Shown: positions 10,540 through 23,698 of the stretch, piece after piece
Layout: each line of letters begins with the position of its first letter
Position numbering within the stretch: position 1 is the stretch's first letter
NCBI GenBank assembly: GCA_027943335.1
Contig: BSBK01000526.1
Span: 494,501 to 558,500, forward strand
Origin: Chamaecyparis obtusa
Lineage: Eukaryota > Streptophyta > Pinopsida > Cupressales > Cupressaceae
Length of the DNA: 64,000 bases
Direction of reading: 5' to 3'
Translations under genes and position numbers: made by a program
Notes under the pieces: generated by a model
What the model was told of the DNA's origin: nothing
Seen by the model: only the letters and a program-made list of their open reading frames with translations
Database searches by the model: none

Positions 10540-11619
10540 TGTATACACCCTAAAATGGTCGCCTAGACTTTGGGCCCCATTTCTCAATTTATCAAATCTC
10601 TGAATCAATATTTTCAAATATCAACAATATCAATTATATCAATTTCTTTGATCAAATCATAATCAATTCAATATTTCCTAAGGTTTGAGCCTTATTTAAT
10701 TTAAAAGAGAAAAAAATAAAAATCTTATTTAATTAAGAGAACATGCTCCCTTTTAATTAATTAAAAATCTCTTTTAATTAAATAATAAAATCACTTTATC
10801 CTAAGCCTTTATTTAATTAAAAGGAATTTCCTCCCCTTTTATTTAAATAAAAAATCCCCACTTTTCCTTTTATCCTAAGTTGCACAAATAAAACATTATT
10901 CTTATTTTATAAAAAGGGAAAAAGTACTTTTTGTCTCATATGGACACTAAAGTCAACTCTTATTTTCCTATTGGAGGATATTTGTGCACAAGGATCAAAC
11001 TTCTATTTTTCTCCATCATTGATTAAGTCTTTTTCCTCTTAATCTTGATCATCCATTGATTCTCATTCTCTATAAAAGAAGAGCTCTTTTCTTCATTTTG
11101 CACACTTGAATTTTATGCTATTTTTATGCTATAGGTTTTCTAAGTCATCTTGAAGCTTTTGGAGACATTCTTGCATCAAGTTTTGAAGATTTGGAGCATC
11201 ATTGGCATTCATCTTACATCTACATCACATCCTAGCTTGCATCATAGTTGCATCATCATGGTATCATTTCCTTTCATGTTTTAGATTAATCTCACATAGT
11301 TTAATTAGAGGGTTTGTATCTCTTTCATTTCCATTTTCATAGCCTAATTTTCATACTTGCATGCTCATCTTAGATTAATTTTGCATTGCATTTACATTTG
11401 ATTCCTGGAGATATTGGCATTGTTGCCCTTGTCTTTGATTTGGAATCTATCATTATGTGGTTGACTAGCAAAGTCATGAGTTTATAGCTCTAACTGAGAG
11501 CAATTTTACAAATCTTGCAATACCATGCATAGAGAGCTATGGATCGATTTGTCACGGCTCATTGTTGAGTTTTCTTGCATGTAAGGATTCATAGAAGTGT
11601 GACAATATTTTCGCACACA
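10540..11619 (+). repeat. LTR 1 of the tandem element
   Basis: The LTR is 1080 bp, starts TGTATACACC and ends CGCACACA. It has a TATA-like CTATAAAAG at 11070-11078, which fits an RNA polymerase II promoter in the middle of the LTR. It is collinear with the LTRs at 26343 and 35012 and, in reverse, with the one at 54907-55838. Confidence 0.95.
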
Positions 11620-13968
11620 TTTTTTGGCACCCATCGTAGGGCAACCCACTTTTACATACTGGTTTTTTATTATTTTTGGAGCTAACCCTTGTGCAGATTT
11701 GTTTGGAGACGGAAAACCTTAGATTTGAAAGATTTGATCATATCTCCCAAATAGCTTGTTGTTTTGGTTTGAAATTTTTGTTCTAGGTTGGCGACATATC
11801 AAAGAAGCTCTAAAAAAAATTTCAAAATTTTCTGAGGTAATTTGTATTTTTTATGATTTTTTCTTTATTTTTCATAAAAAATCTATTTTTGACACAAATC
11901 AGAAACTTTTTCAAAAATTTTTACATTTTTGAAAAGGTCTTGAAATTCTATAGGGGGTCCATTCATTGTGTTTTTAATTTAGAGGTTATATCATAGCTCA
12001 TTTGCTTGATTTATAAAAACTGGTCTATTTTGGAGAAAAGGCTCTCTAGGGCACAAATGTAGAGATTTTTTTAAAATTTTTACATTTTTGGAAATATCTT
12101 TATTTTTTAATAGAGGTCTCTTTTCTGCATTTTCAGTTTAGGGTCTAAATTCATGAGGTAAAAATCAAATCTTGTTGACTAGGTCAAATGCAAAAAAATA
12201 AAAATTTGTGATGGGTATGCACTTATTTTTCATTGTTCAATGCATGATATGAGTTGTCATTTGGGTTATTTGCTGGCTATTATTGCTCCTAAAAATTTAT
12301 TTTCAGATCTAACCCTAGGGTTTTCATAATTTGGATATACATTGCATATCTTCTTTGCTTGTTTGTTTGTCTTGTTCATTTGAAGGTTCATGGCTTGCTT
12401 TCATGGAAAATACTTAAAACAAACAAAAATGACGTAAAATCTACTAAGTGCGTTGCTTTGGACTTGAGGTATTTTGTTACATCTCTACAACATTTGGATT
12501 TTGGAAATAAGAATGAACCTCTCATGTGTTTGGCTTGAGTGTTTACATGCTTTCATAGAACACATTTCAATTGATGCTCTTAATGGGAAATGAATAAACA
12601 TAGATTTGCTTTCATACAAGTTTGTGTAAGTGAATACTTGTGTTTACATATTAACTAATTCTTGGTTCAAATATCAAATATCTCATTGATTGATTGAGGG
12701 CATGGATTCATTCCTTGTTTACATAGGGAGTTAAATGCACCACTTTGTGGACTCACTCTATGTTTGCTTGGAAAGTTAAATATTTCATTGATTCAACCCT
12801 TTGTCATTTGTTAGTACTATTGATAAGCAACTTTAGATTACTTTTAATTGATCTTGTTAGCTAAATTGGGTGTTGGACTTTCTTATTTCGAATCGCCCCT
12901 CATTACCGCCCTTTGGATGCAAGGTCAGCATTCATACATAGGGGAGGGGTCTACTTGAAAAGAGCATTAAGTGTTCCACAAAGTTTCTCTCTTTTTATGC
13001 TTTCTTGATCTCATTAGTTTTCTAAGGTGTGAACTCACTTTGAGTTTGTGTGAGGAGTTAAATGTTCCACTTTTGGACTCACTTCACATTTACTTGAAGA
13101 GTTAAGTGTTCCACCTTTAGTGCTTTAAATACTTTTGATAGTGAATTACTTAATTTTATTTTTAGAATGCCTGCTTGGGGACACACCACCTCAAGGGATG
13201 ACCTTAACTCTTGTGTTCTGGCGGAGTATAAATAGTGGGTGGTGAATTGAAAGACACCTCTCTTGGAAATTGAGTTTGATATCACTCTTGGCTAAGCCTC
13301 GAAGAACTTTATACCTTTGAGAAGTGAAGGAGGAGATTTGGGTTACCATCTCCCCCCGGTTGTGTGATTTCAAATTCTTCTCATCTATGGATTTGGGCCT
13401 CACGTACCTTGCATATATCGAAGACTCCTCTTAGAAACCCATGTGTATCCTTGTAGACAACTGTTTAAAGTGTTTTTTTGTTCTATGTGCCTGCTAAAAC
13501 ATTTTTAAGAACATACACAAGAAGAGTCTTTAGGGAAAAGAATACTAAGTCACTATCTATGTTCATGCACAAGGTTGCTTTATCCCTTGCCCATTGCTTG
13601 AAGACTATTTTTTTGAACTCTCTGGTTGCTGTTCTATGTGCTTGATCATCATTGGGAAATTTTTTGAAAGATCTAATTGGAATATTGAAACTAAGTTTCG
13701 TCCTGCTGTAGTGAGTTCTCCTTAGAAGCTTGGTCTTCCTTGGTCAGTCCAAGTCAGATCTTAGCTGCTGTCATGTTGCTTAACATCTCAATAAACATTA
13801 TGGTATCAATTGCATAAGATGAATCTTAGTCTTCTTCTTTCTTCTCCATTTCCCATGTTCTTCTAAAGTCTTCTATTCCCATGGGAAATTATTTTTCCTC
13901 TTCTTCTTGATTCTTTTCCTCTTATTATCTAGTCTATTTTCTTCTATTTTATCTCTTATGTTGCTCCT
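11620..13968 (+). other. Leader of internal copy 1, with primer-binding-like site
   Basis: TGGCACCCATCGTAGGGC at 11625-11642 stands five bases after the LTR, where a tRNA primer would pair; the tRNA is not identified. The remaining 2.3 kb has no frame worth calling. It contains repeated phrases of the type GAGTTAAGTGTTCCAC between 12.7 and 13.1 kb, and it is collinear with 27408-29753. Confidence 0.75.
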
Positions 13969-14409
13969 ATGCTTGATTCTTCTTCTTCTAGAACCATGAA
14001 TCTCAAATATCTAGTTTTGAAACCTTTATTAAGAATAGATGATCTTGAGCTCATTGACATATTCAAAAAGTGTTGTTCCTCCAAAATTCTCATGAGTAAC
14101 GAATTTATGACAAAAATAAAAGAAAAATTGATTAAATCAGAGGCCTTTGCTAGAATCATACTCATGATCTCATCCAAATATTCTTCATCTTCTAAATCTT
14201 CTCATCATTCCTCACATTCTAAATCTTATCACGATTCTTTTAAACACTATTCACATTCTTCATCTTCTAAATCTTATCATGATTCTTCTAAACACTATTC
14301 ACATTCTTCATCTTCCAAATCTTATCATGAATCTTCTAAACATTATTTGAATTCCTCATTATCCAAGTCCTCTTCCTACACTAAGTCTTCAATTTCCTCT
14401 TCTTCATGA
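13969..14409 (+). pseudogene. Ser/Pro-rich element protein, copy 1, N-terminal part
   Basis: The open frame starts MLDSSSSRTMNLKYLVL, followed by a charged helix-like segment (about residues 20-65) and then a Ser/His/Lys/Tyr-rich region made of three 16-residue repeats of the SSKSYHDSSKHYSHSS type. Codon 147 is TGA (14407-14409) where the sister copy at 30189 has CGA. The copia element begins at the next base, and the frame resumes in phase at 21537. Because TGA is part of the duplicated CATGA target, the nonsense change was already there when copia inserted. Not a known gag domain. Confidence 0.7.
14405..14409. other. Left target-site duplication CATGA of the copia element
   Basis: CATGA stands immediately before the left LTR (TGATGGAATATGG) and again at 21532-21536 after the right LTR. 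The undisturbed sister site near 30186 reads CACGA. Confidence 0.93.
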
Positions 14410-15659
14410 TGATGGAATATGGATGAAGTGACTGAGAGGGGGGGGGGTGAATCAGTCAACCATAAAACACTTCACAATTATTTCTTTCCAGATCCCTTAG
14501 GATATCTTAAAGAATATTATCTATTTTAGCACTAGGTAAATAGATTGCAGTAACCTTGAAGATGCAGAAAGTATTAGCAAAATTATCTTTAGATATTCAT
14601 CAGCACTTGTATATGATTAAGATAGCAATTAAGAACACAAGAGACACAAGATTTAACGTGGAAACCCAATATGGGAAAAACCACCAATGTATCTAGATAC
14701 TGATTTTCACTTTTCTAAAGTGATGCCCGGTTAGAAGCCAACCCAATAAAAGGTTACAAAACACACTGTTAGGTGTGACCTTGTTAGAGGATTTAATCAC
14801 CCTGTTAGGAGTGGCCTGGTAAGAGGTCTTGAAAACAATTCAATGGAATTGTCACCTTGTTAGAGGATTTACAATATGGTTGTTAAACCAACTTGGTTAA
14901 GAGATTTAGAATTCACTGTTACAATGATAAAAAGGTAACAATGAAAATGACCTGTATAATAATGCAACTACCTTGCTGATTACAGATCTCTGTTCTGCAT
15001 AAGTCTGATCCTTCCTGATAGAATATATCTCTACTGCACCTCAAGGATATCTGATCATCCTTCACAATTTCGCACACACCTTTTCTACTTTCCTTCTATA
15101 TATCTTCTGCTGTATGTCTTGTTTATTTTCACATTTGACCTTTTATTTATATGATTTTAGATTTTTCAAATTGACATTACTTAGTATAACAGTCGACTGA
15201 ATTAAGCAAACTTTATTTGCAAAAATCCTTCAAGGGCTGACAGTGCTCGGTGACCATTACTTTCTACAATCTTTTGGAGACCGAGGGAACTCGGTAAACA
15301 CCAACAATCCTTTACCTTCGATAACCAACTGAATTCGGTAAATGCTAACTTTTCTTCGACAACCGACTGAACTCGGTAAACACTGAATTTCCTTTGACGA
15401 CCGACTGAACTCGGTAAATGCTGATTTTCTTTGATAACTGAGTGGACTCGGTAGACACTGATTTTCTTTGATAATCGAGTGAACTCGGTAAGCACTAATT
15501 TTCTTTGATAACTGAGTGGACTCGGTAAGCACTAATCTTCCTGTCTGGCAGACCGACTGAGCTCGGTAGGAACTGATTGCTGCGGACTATGACATTGTGT
15601 GACATCAAAGACAATACATAATTTGAGTAGCAATTTCCTTCAGACAATTGTTTCCAACA
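14410..15659 (-). repeat. 3' LTR of the copia element
   Basis: The LTR is 1250 bp and reads TGATGGAATATGG to TTTCCAACA on the plus strand. It holds a G run of about 10 near 14438. Between about 15270 and 15571 it has eight or nine tandem units of 37-41 bp, each carrying a palindrome close to ACCGAGTNNACTCGGT. Confidence 0.93.
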
Positions 15660-15671
15660 ATCTCCCTCTTT
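15660..15671 (-). other. Polypurine tract of the copia element
   Basis: On the minus strand AAAGAGGGAGAT directly precedes the 3' LTR. This is the expected place and composition for the plus-strand primer. Confidence 0.85.
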
Positions 15672-15957
15672 GGCATTGATGGCAACACAATATGTCATAG
15701 CATAAGAAATTTTGAAAGAATTAGCTCGGTTCAGATTCAAATCTCCCTCTGTCAGCAAACTTCCTTTTTCCTAAAAATTCTTCCTTCTGACTATTGAAAA
15801 TTTCTTGAAGAAATAGCAAAGACATAGCAAACACTCCCTCTTTGACAACACATGCCAAAGACAATTCACATAATACCGGTGTAAATTAATGTACCTCAAG
15901 TACTGATTCATATGCAATGATTCCTTGAATATGCTACATCAACATGTTTATTTTCAA

Positions 15958-18900
15958 TCATGTTCTAGTTGATGCATCACTAAAATTGTATTTAGTGAGC
16001 CTCGGATAGGGAATGACCCCTAACTTACCTCTTAGATACACAAATGCATCCTTAGGTAATGGTTTGGTAAAAATATCTGCAATCTGCTCTTTTGTATGAA
16101 TATATTCTAATCTGATTTCCTTGTCCTGCACCAATTCTCTGACAAAATGATATTTAATAGCAATATGCTTGGTTTTGGAATGCATCACTAGATTCTTGGA
16201 AATGTTTATTGCACTGGTATTGTCACAAAATATAACAATTGGTTCTTTGATTTCAACCTTCATACCTTCTAATAACTGTTTAAACCAAATAATATTTGAA
16301 TAGTTTACTGCAGCAGCAACATATTCTGCTTCAGCTATGGATTGAGATGTGCAATTTTGCTTTTTACTAGTCCAGGATACCAATCTTTTTCCAAGAAAAA
16401 ATGCTCCACCACTTGTGCTTTTTCTGTCATCAATGTTCCCTACCCAATCAGCATCAGTAAACACTTTTAAGTCTAGATTGCCTCCAAATTTATACCGCAA
16501 ACCATATTCTTCAGTTCCTCTTAAGTATCTTAAGATTCTTTTGATTGCCATCATATGATTTTCCTTAGGTTTTGCTGAGAATCTAGCTACTATACCGACT
16601 GCTAAGGCAATATCAGGTCTTGTATGTACTACATACTGCAATTTTCCAATCATAGATCGGTATAAGGTCTGATCTACTTCTTTTGAATCATCATCTTTGG
16701 TAAGTTTAAGTCCAGTACACATGGGTGTACCAACTGGTTTTGAATCTTCCATACCAAACTTTTTAAGTATTTCCTTAATGTATTTAGATTGAGTAATGTA
16801 TATACCATTCTTGCTTTGCTAAATTTGAAAACCAACAAAGAATTTTATTAAACCAAACATAGATATTTCAAATTCTTTGTTGATTTGCCCTGAAAATTCT
16901 TTGCACTGATCCTCATTCCCTGTAAATATAGTATCATCTACAAATATTTCTGCCAATACAATTTTGTCATCCGGTCCTTCTTTAATATACAGATTGTTGT
17001 TATCATTGGCTCTTTTGAAATTAATCTGAATCAAATAGTTATGGAGTCTTTCATACCATGCTCTAGGAGCTTGTTTCAAACCATAAAATGCTTTGTGTAA
17101 CCTGCAGACCATGTCCTTTTTATCTGGATCAACAAAACCTTCAGGTTGTTCAATGTAGACTTCTTCATCAAGAATTCCATTGAGAAATGCAGATTTTATA
17201 TCCATCTGATATACCTTAAATCCTTTGTGTGCTGCATAAGCAATTAGAGTTCTTACACCTTCTAATCTTGCAACAAGAGCAAAAGTTTCTCCATAATCTA
17301 TACCTTCTTCTTGAGAATAACCTTTACATACCAATCTAGCTTTGTTTCTAGATACTTGACCATCTTCATTCAGCTTATTCTTGAATACCCATTTTGTTCC
17401 AATTACATTCTTATCTTTAGGTCTAGGTACAAGAGTCCATGTTTTGTTCTTTTGTATTTGTTCTAATTCTTCATTCATTGCTTCAATCCAACTTTTATTT
17501 TCTCATGCATCTTTGATATTTCTAGGTTCAAAATCAGTAAGCAGACATGTACCTTTTAGCTTGCTTCTTGTCATAGTACCATCTGATTTGTTTCCAATGA
17601 TTTGATCTGGTGTATGATGTCTTCTGACATATTTGGCTAGTATAGGTTCCTTGACTTTTGAATGATTCATGTTGTTGTCTTCTAAGATCTCTTCTCCAGG
17701 TTGCTCGGGCTCGGTAGATATTTGCTCGGTAACTTCAGGCTGAGACTCAGTTTGAATTTCTTCCTGTGACTCGGTTTGAACTTCTTCCTGTGACTCGGTA
17801 ACTATGCTCGGCTCGGTAGATATAGTTTCCTCATTGATAGTTGTGTCTGCCAATGTTTCAGGTTCAATGTAAATGAATCTTCTGTAGTTCTCAGGTTCCC
17901 TTTTGCTTTCTTCTTCAGTCTCTTCTGCAAACTCATCAAATTTTACATGTATACTTTCTATGACTTTGTGAGTAGATAAGTTCAGACATTTGTATGCCTT
18001 GCTTCTGCTAGAATATCCTAAGAATATTCCTTCATCACTTTTCACATCAAATTTATTTCTTCTGGATTCTTTTAGGATATAACATTTGCTACCAAATACT
18101 TTCATGTAACTTACATTGGGTTTATAGCCATACCATAATTCATAAGGAGTTTTGAATGTGTCTTTCTTCAATTGTACTCGGTTCAAGGTATGAACTGCAG
18201 TGCTGATAGCTTCCTTCCAGTACTTTATAGCGATATTCTTTTCTATCATTGGAGTCCTTGCACAATCCATAATAGATCTGTTTCTTCTTTCTGTGATTCC
18301 ATTCTACTCAGGAGTTCTAGGAGCTGATACCTGCCTTTTGATTCCTCTTTCAATGCAAAAGTTGTTAAAATCATGGGAGATGAATTCACCACCTCTATCT
18401 AATCTTAAGCATTTCAATCTTTTCCCTATTTCCTTTTCCACTCTTGCCAAGTACCATTTGAATTTTTCAAATGCTTCTGACTTTTCTCTTAAATACATAA
18501 CAGTCATCATTCTAGAATAATCATCAACGAAAAGAATAAAGAATTTATCTCCAGTATAGCTTTGTATTCCAATAGGTCCACATAAATCAATATGTACAAT
18601 TTCCAAAATCTCTTTAGACTGATAGTTCTTACTCTTAAAACTAGTTTTACTCATTTTGCCAATCTAACAATTCTTACATAGACCAGTATCAGGTTTCTTC
18701 AAAGTAGGAATGCCTCTAACCTTCTTGAATTTGCTTATTTTTATCATGTTATCAAAATTCACATGACATAACCTTTTGTGCCATAGCCAACTTTCTTCAA
18801 TTTGAGCAATAAAACATGAATATTCACTGAGATCAAGATAAAATAAGTTACCTTTTGTTTGTTTGCCTGATCCAATGATTTTTCCTTTTTCATCCAGCAG

Positions 18901-20217
18901 TCTTGCTTGACCATTCATGAATTCAACCTTGAAACCAGTGTTGATTAGCTGTGCTACACTTAGAAGATTATGTTTTAGTCCTTCAACCCAATAAGCATTA
19001 TCACATATGAGTTCTTTGGTTAATGAGATTCTTCCTTTTCCTTTTATACAACAAGGTTCATTATTTCCAAATCTTACATTGCCACTATCACAGTCTTCTA
19101 GATATTCAAATTTTATCTTGTCACCAGTCATGTGGTGTGAACATCCACTATCTATTATCCATATATCATCTTTGCTTATATGAGAAATAAGTGCCATCTT
19201 ATCTTCATCATCATCAGATTCATCTTTTATAGCAATAAAGACAATTTCTTCTTCACTATCATCAAAATCTTTAGCCATAAAACATGTTTTCTTACCTTTA
19301 GTCTTGAATGATTTGAAATTCTTTTTGCCATAGTACTTGTGACTTCTCTTCTCTTCCTTGACTTTCTTGTTTGGGCACCTAGCTACAATATGTCCAATTT
19401 CTTCACATGAAAAATAGATTAAAGGAGTTTTACCTTTATATTTATCGTTCCCTTTAGAGTACTTCTTTGCAAGTAATGCTTCTACAATTTCAAGATCACT
19501 ATCAGAACTTTCTTCTGATACTTCTTCACTTTCTGACTGAACTTCTTTTATTTTCTTGTTTTTCTTTAGTGAAACCTTGGCCTCAAATGCTGATTCAATA
19601 TTTTTGGAACTTGGAACATAGTTGTCATAGTTGTCTAATTCAAAGGCTGCCAATCTTCCAACTAAAGCATCCAAAGTTATATTGTGGTTTGTTTCACATC
19701 TTCTTTCTTGAATAGCTGATACTCTTATTGTATAGATAGGGAGTAATGTTCTGAGTACCTTACTTATAACAGTTTCATCTGAGATTATTCCTCCAGAAGC
19801 TCTAATTGCACTTACACTTGCTTTGATTCTTTCAACATATTTTGCAATGTTTTCATCTTCCTTCATATTCATCTTGTCAAACTGTCCTCTTAGGCTTTCT
19901 GCTTTTGCTCTTTTCACATTTGCATCACCACCATATATTTTTTTCAGTTTCATCCACATTTCATATGCAGTAGTGCATTCTTTAATATCATCAAATTCTT
20001 CATAGCTGAGAGCAGATGCAATGTCTATCATCATTGTGTTATGGGTCTTTTTCTCTGCAATGTCTTCAATAGTTAATGCGCCAGTAGGAACTGTGTATTC
20101 TTCATTAATGTATTTGCATCCTGAATCACTAATGGAAGCTAGATGAAGTCGCATGAGACCTTGCCATGCTGAAAATTTATCTCTGTTGAGCTTTGAAATT
20201 TCCCTCTTGTAAGACAT
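15958..20217 (-). pseudogene. Copia gag-pol polyprotein with four nonsense codons
   Basis: The chosen start is the ATG at 20217 (MSYKREISKLNRDKF), the first Met after the primer-binding site. One frame of about 1420 codons runs to 15958. Gag with a UBN2-like region comes first. A CCHC-like knuckle near residue 270 has lost its first Cys (YFSCEEIGHIVARC). The protease has IIDSGCSHHMTG near residue 354. The GAG-pre-integrase WHKRLCH is near 482. The integrase core spans about 525-650, with HIDLCGP, LDRGGEF and the Glu after the second stop. RT has [14 protein letters not shown] and FVDD near 1092. RNase H has FTDADW near 1255, then EAEY and FCDN. Stops are TAG at 18664-18666, 18304-18306 and 16819-16821, and TGA at 17503-17505. 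Each TAG would be CAG (Gln) before a C-to-T change. A Glu/Thr-rich linker with TESQEE repeats separates integrase and RT. Confidence 0.95.
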
Positions 20218-20265
20218 CCTGATCTTTAGCTTAGGTCCTTGAAACCCTTCCTGCAAGCACCAAAT

Positions 20266-20277
20266 GCTCTGATACCA
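20266..20277 (-). other. Primer-binding site, initiator Met tRNA type
   Basis: The minus strand reads TGGTATCAGAGC two bases inside the 5' LTR. This is the standard complement of the plant initiator methionine tRNA 3' end used by copia elements. Confidence 0.93.
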
Positions 20278-20279
20278 AT

Positions 20280-21531
20280 TGATGGAATATGGATGAAGTG
20301 ACTGAGAGGGGGGGGGGGGTGAATCAGTCAACCATAAAACACTTCTTAATTATTTCTTTCCAGATCCCTTAGGATATCTTAAAGAATATTATCTGTTTTA
20401 GCACTCGGTAAATAGATTGCAGTAACCTTGAAGATGCAGAAAGTATTAGCAAAATTATCTTTAGATATTCATCAGCACTTGTATATGATTAAGATAGCAA
20501 TTAAGAACACAAGAGACACAAGATTTAACATGGAAACCCAATATGGGAAAAACCACCAATGTATCTAGATACTGATTTTCACTTTTCTGAAGTGATGCCC
20601 GGTTAGAAGCCAACCCGGTAAAAGGTTACAAAACACACTGTTAGGTGTGACCTTGTTAGAGGATTTAATCACCCTACTAGGAGTGGCCTGGTAAGAGGTC
20701 TTGAAAATAATTCAATGGAATTGTCACCTTGTTAGAGGATTTACAATATGGTTGTTAAACCAACTCGGTTAAGAGATTTAGAATTCACTGTTACAATGAT
20801 AAAAAGGTAACAATGAAAATGACCTGTATAATAATGCAACTGCCTTGCTGATTACAGATCTCTATTTTGCATAAGTCTAATCCTTCCTGATAGAATATAT
20901 CTCTGCTGCACCTCAAAGATATCTGATCATCCTTCACAATTTTGTACACACCTTTTCTGCTTTCCTTCTATATATCTTCTGCTGTATGTCTTGTTTATTT
21001 TCACATTTGACCTTTTATTTATATGATTTTAGATTTGTCAAATCGACATTACTTAGTATAACAGTCAGCTAAATTAAGAAAACTTTATTTGCAAAAATCC
21101 TTCAAGGGTCGACAGTTCTCGGTGACCATTACTTTCTACAATCTTTTGGAGACCGAGGGAACTCGGTAAACGCCAACAATCCTTTACCTTCGATAACCAA
21201 TTGAACTCGGTAAATGTTAACTTTTCTTCGACAACCAACTGAACTCGGTAAACACTAAATTTCCTTTGACGACTGACTGAACTCGGTAAATGCTGATTTT
21301 CTTTGATAACCAAGTGGACTCGGTAGACACTGATTTTCTTTGATAACCGAGTGAACTCGGTAAGAACTAATTTTCTTTGATAACCAAGTGGACTCGGTAA
21401 GCACTAATCTTCCTGTCTGGCAGACCGACTGAACTCGGTAGGAACTGATTGCTGTGGACTATGACATTGTGTGACATCAAAGACAATACATAATTTGAGT
21501 AGCAATTTCCTTCAGACAATTGTTTCCAACA
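20280..21531 (-). repeat. 5' LTR of the copia element
   Basis: The LTR is 1252 bp and collinear with 14410-15659. The G run is about 12 here against 10 in the other LTR. The ACTCGGTA palindrome array is at about 21150-21443. Transcription would run leftward from here. Confidence 0.93.
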
Positions 21532-21536
21532 CATGA

Positions 21537-23698
21537 TCTCATTCTTCTTCTACTTCTTCAAAGAGTCTTACTTCTCTTCACAAGACATACCATAATGAGC
21601 AACGTGATAGTCCTTATAATACCTCTTCTATGAAGAGTGATGCACCCACCTATGATGACTATGATGACTATGATGATGGACAATGTAGTAATACCTATGA
21701 CACCTCTATTCCTAAGAGTCCTCCTAGTCGTGTCCTTGTGCTTACTAGAAATGGGTCCTCATATTGGAAAGATCGTGATGGTGATCTGTATAATTTAGAT
21801 TTTGAAAAAAACTTGATGAGTTTTGTGAACAATACCTTGATTATAATCCAGCTACTACTATTGAGGAATATAAAATGCATCGTGCTGATTTGAAACATAA
21901 ATATTATAAGAATCCTTCCTCTAGGAACCCTCATGCTGAAAATAAAGATTGCACTCTCAAGCAAGATCATGTTAATGTTGAACCTTTGTCTCATGATAGT
22001 TCCCTTCCATCCTCTATTTCCTCCAATACCCACACATCTCCTAAAAGTGCTAAGTCTTCCAAATCTTTCACAAATCCTTCATCCAACAAAGATCCTAATG
22101 CTTTTCATGTGGTTCCCTATAGTTATCCTCAAGGGCTACCTCTGAAAAAAACTCAAGCTAACCTTCACTTGGCTGAAAATACTTTCAATAATGCTAAACC
22201 TAAAGAGCCTAAGTCTTCATCTGTTGTAATGCCTATTTCAGCTAGTCCTTCACCACCTCTTCCAACATCTTCCATACAATCCCAACCTACTTCCTTGTCC
22301 TTAGAAGTGGCTCCATGTCAAGAGGACTCTAAAAATGATAAAGAAAAGAACATAAAGAAAGATCAAGATCAAGAACCCTCCATGTCATACAATCCTGTTC
22401 ATAATATCTCTCATTCATTTCATGGTTCTTTCGATACTTTATGCCCTTCCTCATTTATTCCACCATGTCTTAACTCTTCTCTTAAGCAAGATCAAGATAC
22501 TACTTACACCGTTGAGCCTATTGAAAATCAAAATAACCTTACTACACTTGCCCCTTCCAAAGATGATACTTCCATTAAGGTTATTAAAACTAGTGTTGCT
22601 AATTCCAATGATAAGTCTATTGAAAATCAAGAGAAAAATTCTACACTTATGCTATCCAAAGATCCTTGTCAATATCAAAGCCTTCCATCTTCTTGTTTTA
22701 CCACTCCATGTTCACTTCCACTTTCTATTCTTCTTAAGTCTTCACAAGCTTTGAACGGTTCTATCAACGAAGTTTCTCCTATTCAAGATGTGCACGATCC
22801 TATTGAAAATCCTAATGCTCACTCTAAAGATACTGATATCCTTGGTTGTCATATAGATACTGATGAACTTATTGATTATCCTTTTGCATCTTCCACTTCC
22901 ATCCTTGGACCTCTTCCACCGCTACTAAGAACTTCACATCTACCTTCCATATTAGGTCCTTATGTCCCTTCACTTTCCCCTCCTAACTCTCCTAATTCAT
23001 CATCCATCTTGGGTCCTTACATCCCTCCATCTCCTATCTTTCCTCAAGATCAACATAGATGCATATCCTTGAATCCTTTTCACTCACCTACCCATGTAAA
23101 CCGGTAATATCATCCTTCTTCTTCCACAAGTCCTAAGTCTTTTGGAAGTAACTTGAATGCTCAATACAAGAAAAAGAAGCAATACAAGAATCCATCAAAA
23201 AAAGAACATTACCATGTCTCCTCTAATCAACATGGAATCATAAAGTCAAAAGAATTATCTAAGAATAAAACTACAACACAAGTATGGGTTCCAAAATCCA
23301 TCTTTAAAGATATTCTCTCTAAATTATCAAAAAAAAATTAAAAGCCTACGGCTATATGGATTCCAAAGTATCTCTTAAGAGAGTCTAATATTGAACAAAA
23401 ATTGAAGTTGACATTCAAGCTTTCAAAAGCTTCCGCCTCATCTTTTTTCAAAAATATTCTTTCATTCCATGTGCCTGAACTGCAACCTCTGCTAAATATT
23501 TGTCATATTCCTTCTCGTTTTCCTTCATTCACATTTCCTCCATCCTCTCACCACCCTTCAAAGTGTGTTTTAATGTTGATCTTGCCTTCTTTTCCATCTA
23601 CCCTTTCAAAATCCTTCCATTCATTATTCTTCTACATTCTATCATTTTTCATCATTATCCTATTCCTCTTATCTTCCAACCCCACTCGCTTTACATAA
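21537..23698 (+). pseudogene. Ser/Pro-rich element protein, copy 1, remainder
   Basis: The frame picks up in phase after the copia element. An acidic YDDYDDYDD segment and a TRNGSSYWKDRDGD motif follow. One T is missing near 21812 compared with the sister copy (a run of seven A then CTTG versus CTTTG), which shifts the frame. The frame is recovered by 21875 and goes to a TAA at 23105-23107 (sister: TCA). Matching peptides continue at 23153-23341 and 23402-23698, where a very hydrophobic end (FFYILSFFIIILFLLSS) looks like a membrane segment. The middle is Pro/Ser-rich with SILGPLPPLLRTSHLPSILG-type repeats. No RT, protease or zinc knuckle is seen. Confidence 0.7.

Larger units (their letters stand above)
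14410..21531 (-). mobile_element. Complete Ty1/copia LTR retrotransposon, minus strand, nested
   Basis: This 7122-bp element has two LTRs (14410-15659 and 20280-21531), a CATGA duplication and a Met-initiator-type primer site. It also has a polypurine tract and a gag-protease-integrase-RT-RNase H order. Integrase before RT marks it as copia (established). The LTRs differ at few positions, so it is younger than the element it interrupts. All coding parts are in one frame, with four nonsense codons. Confidence 0.95.

Noticed and set aside
15202..15758. Minus-strand frames with repeated LPSSVG-type peptides
   Set aside because: They are translations of the tandem palindromes inside the copia LTR.
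2577..20217. Reassigned TAG/TGA codons (alternative genetic code)
   Set aside because: Other frames in the window end or break normally with TAG and TGA, and the context (CAG, CGA) points to methyl-cytosine decay in silenced elements.
23402..23698. Envelope-like protein suggested by the hydrophobic C-terminus
   Set aside because: A single hydrophobic stretch at the end of a Ser/Pro-rich frame is not enough; no signal, cleavage or coiled-coil features were seen.
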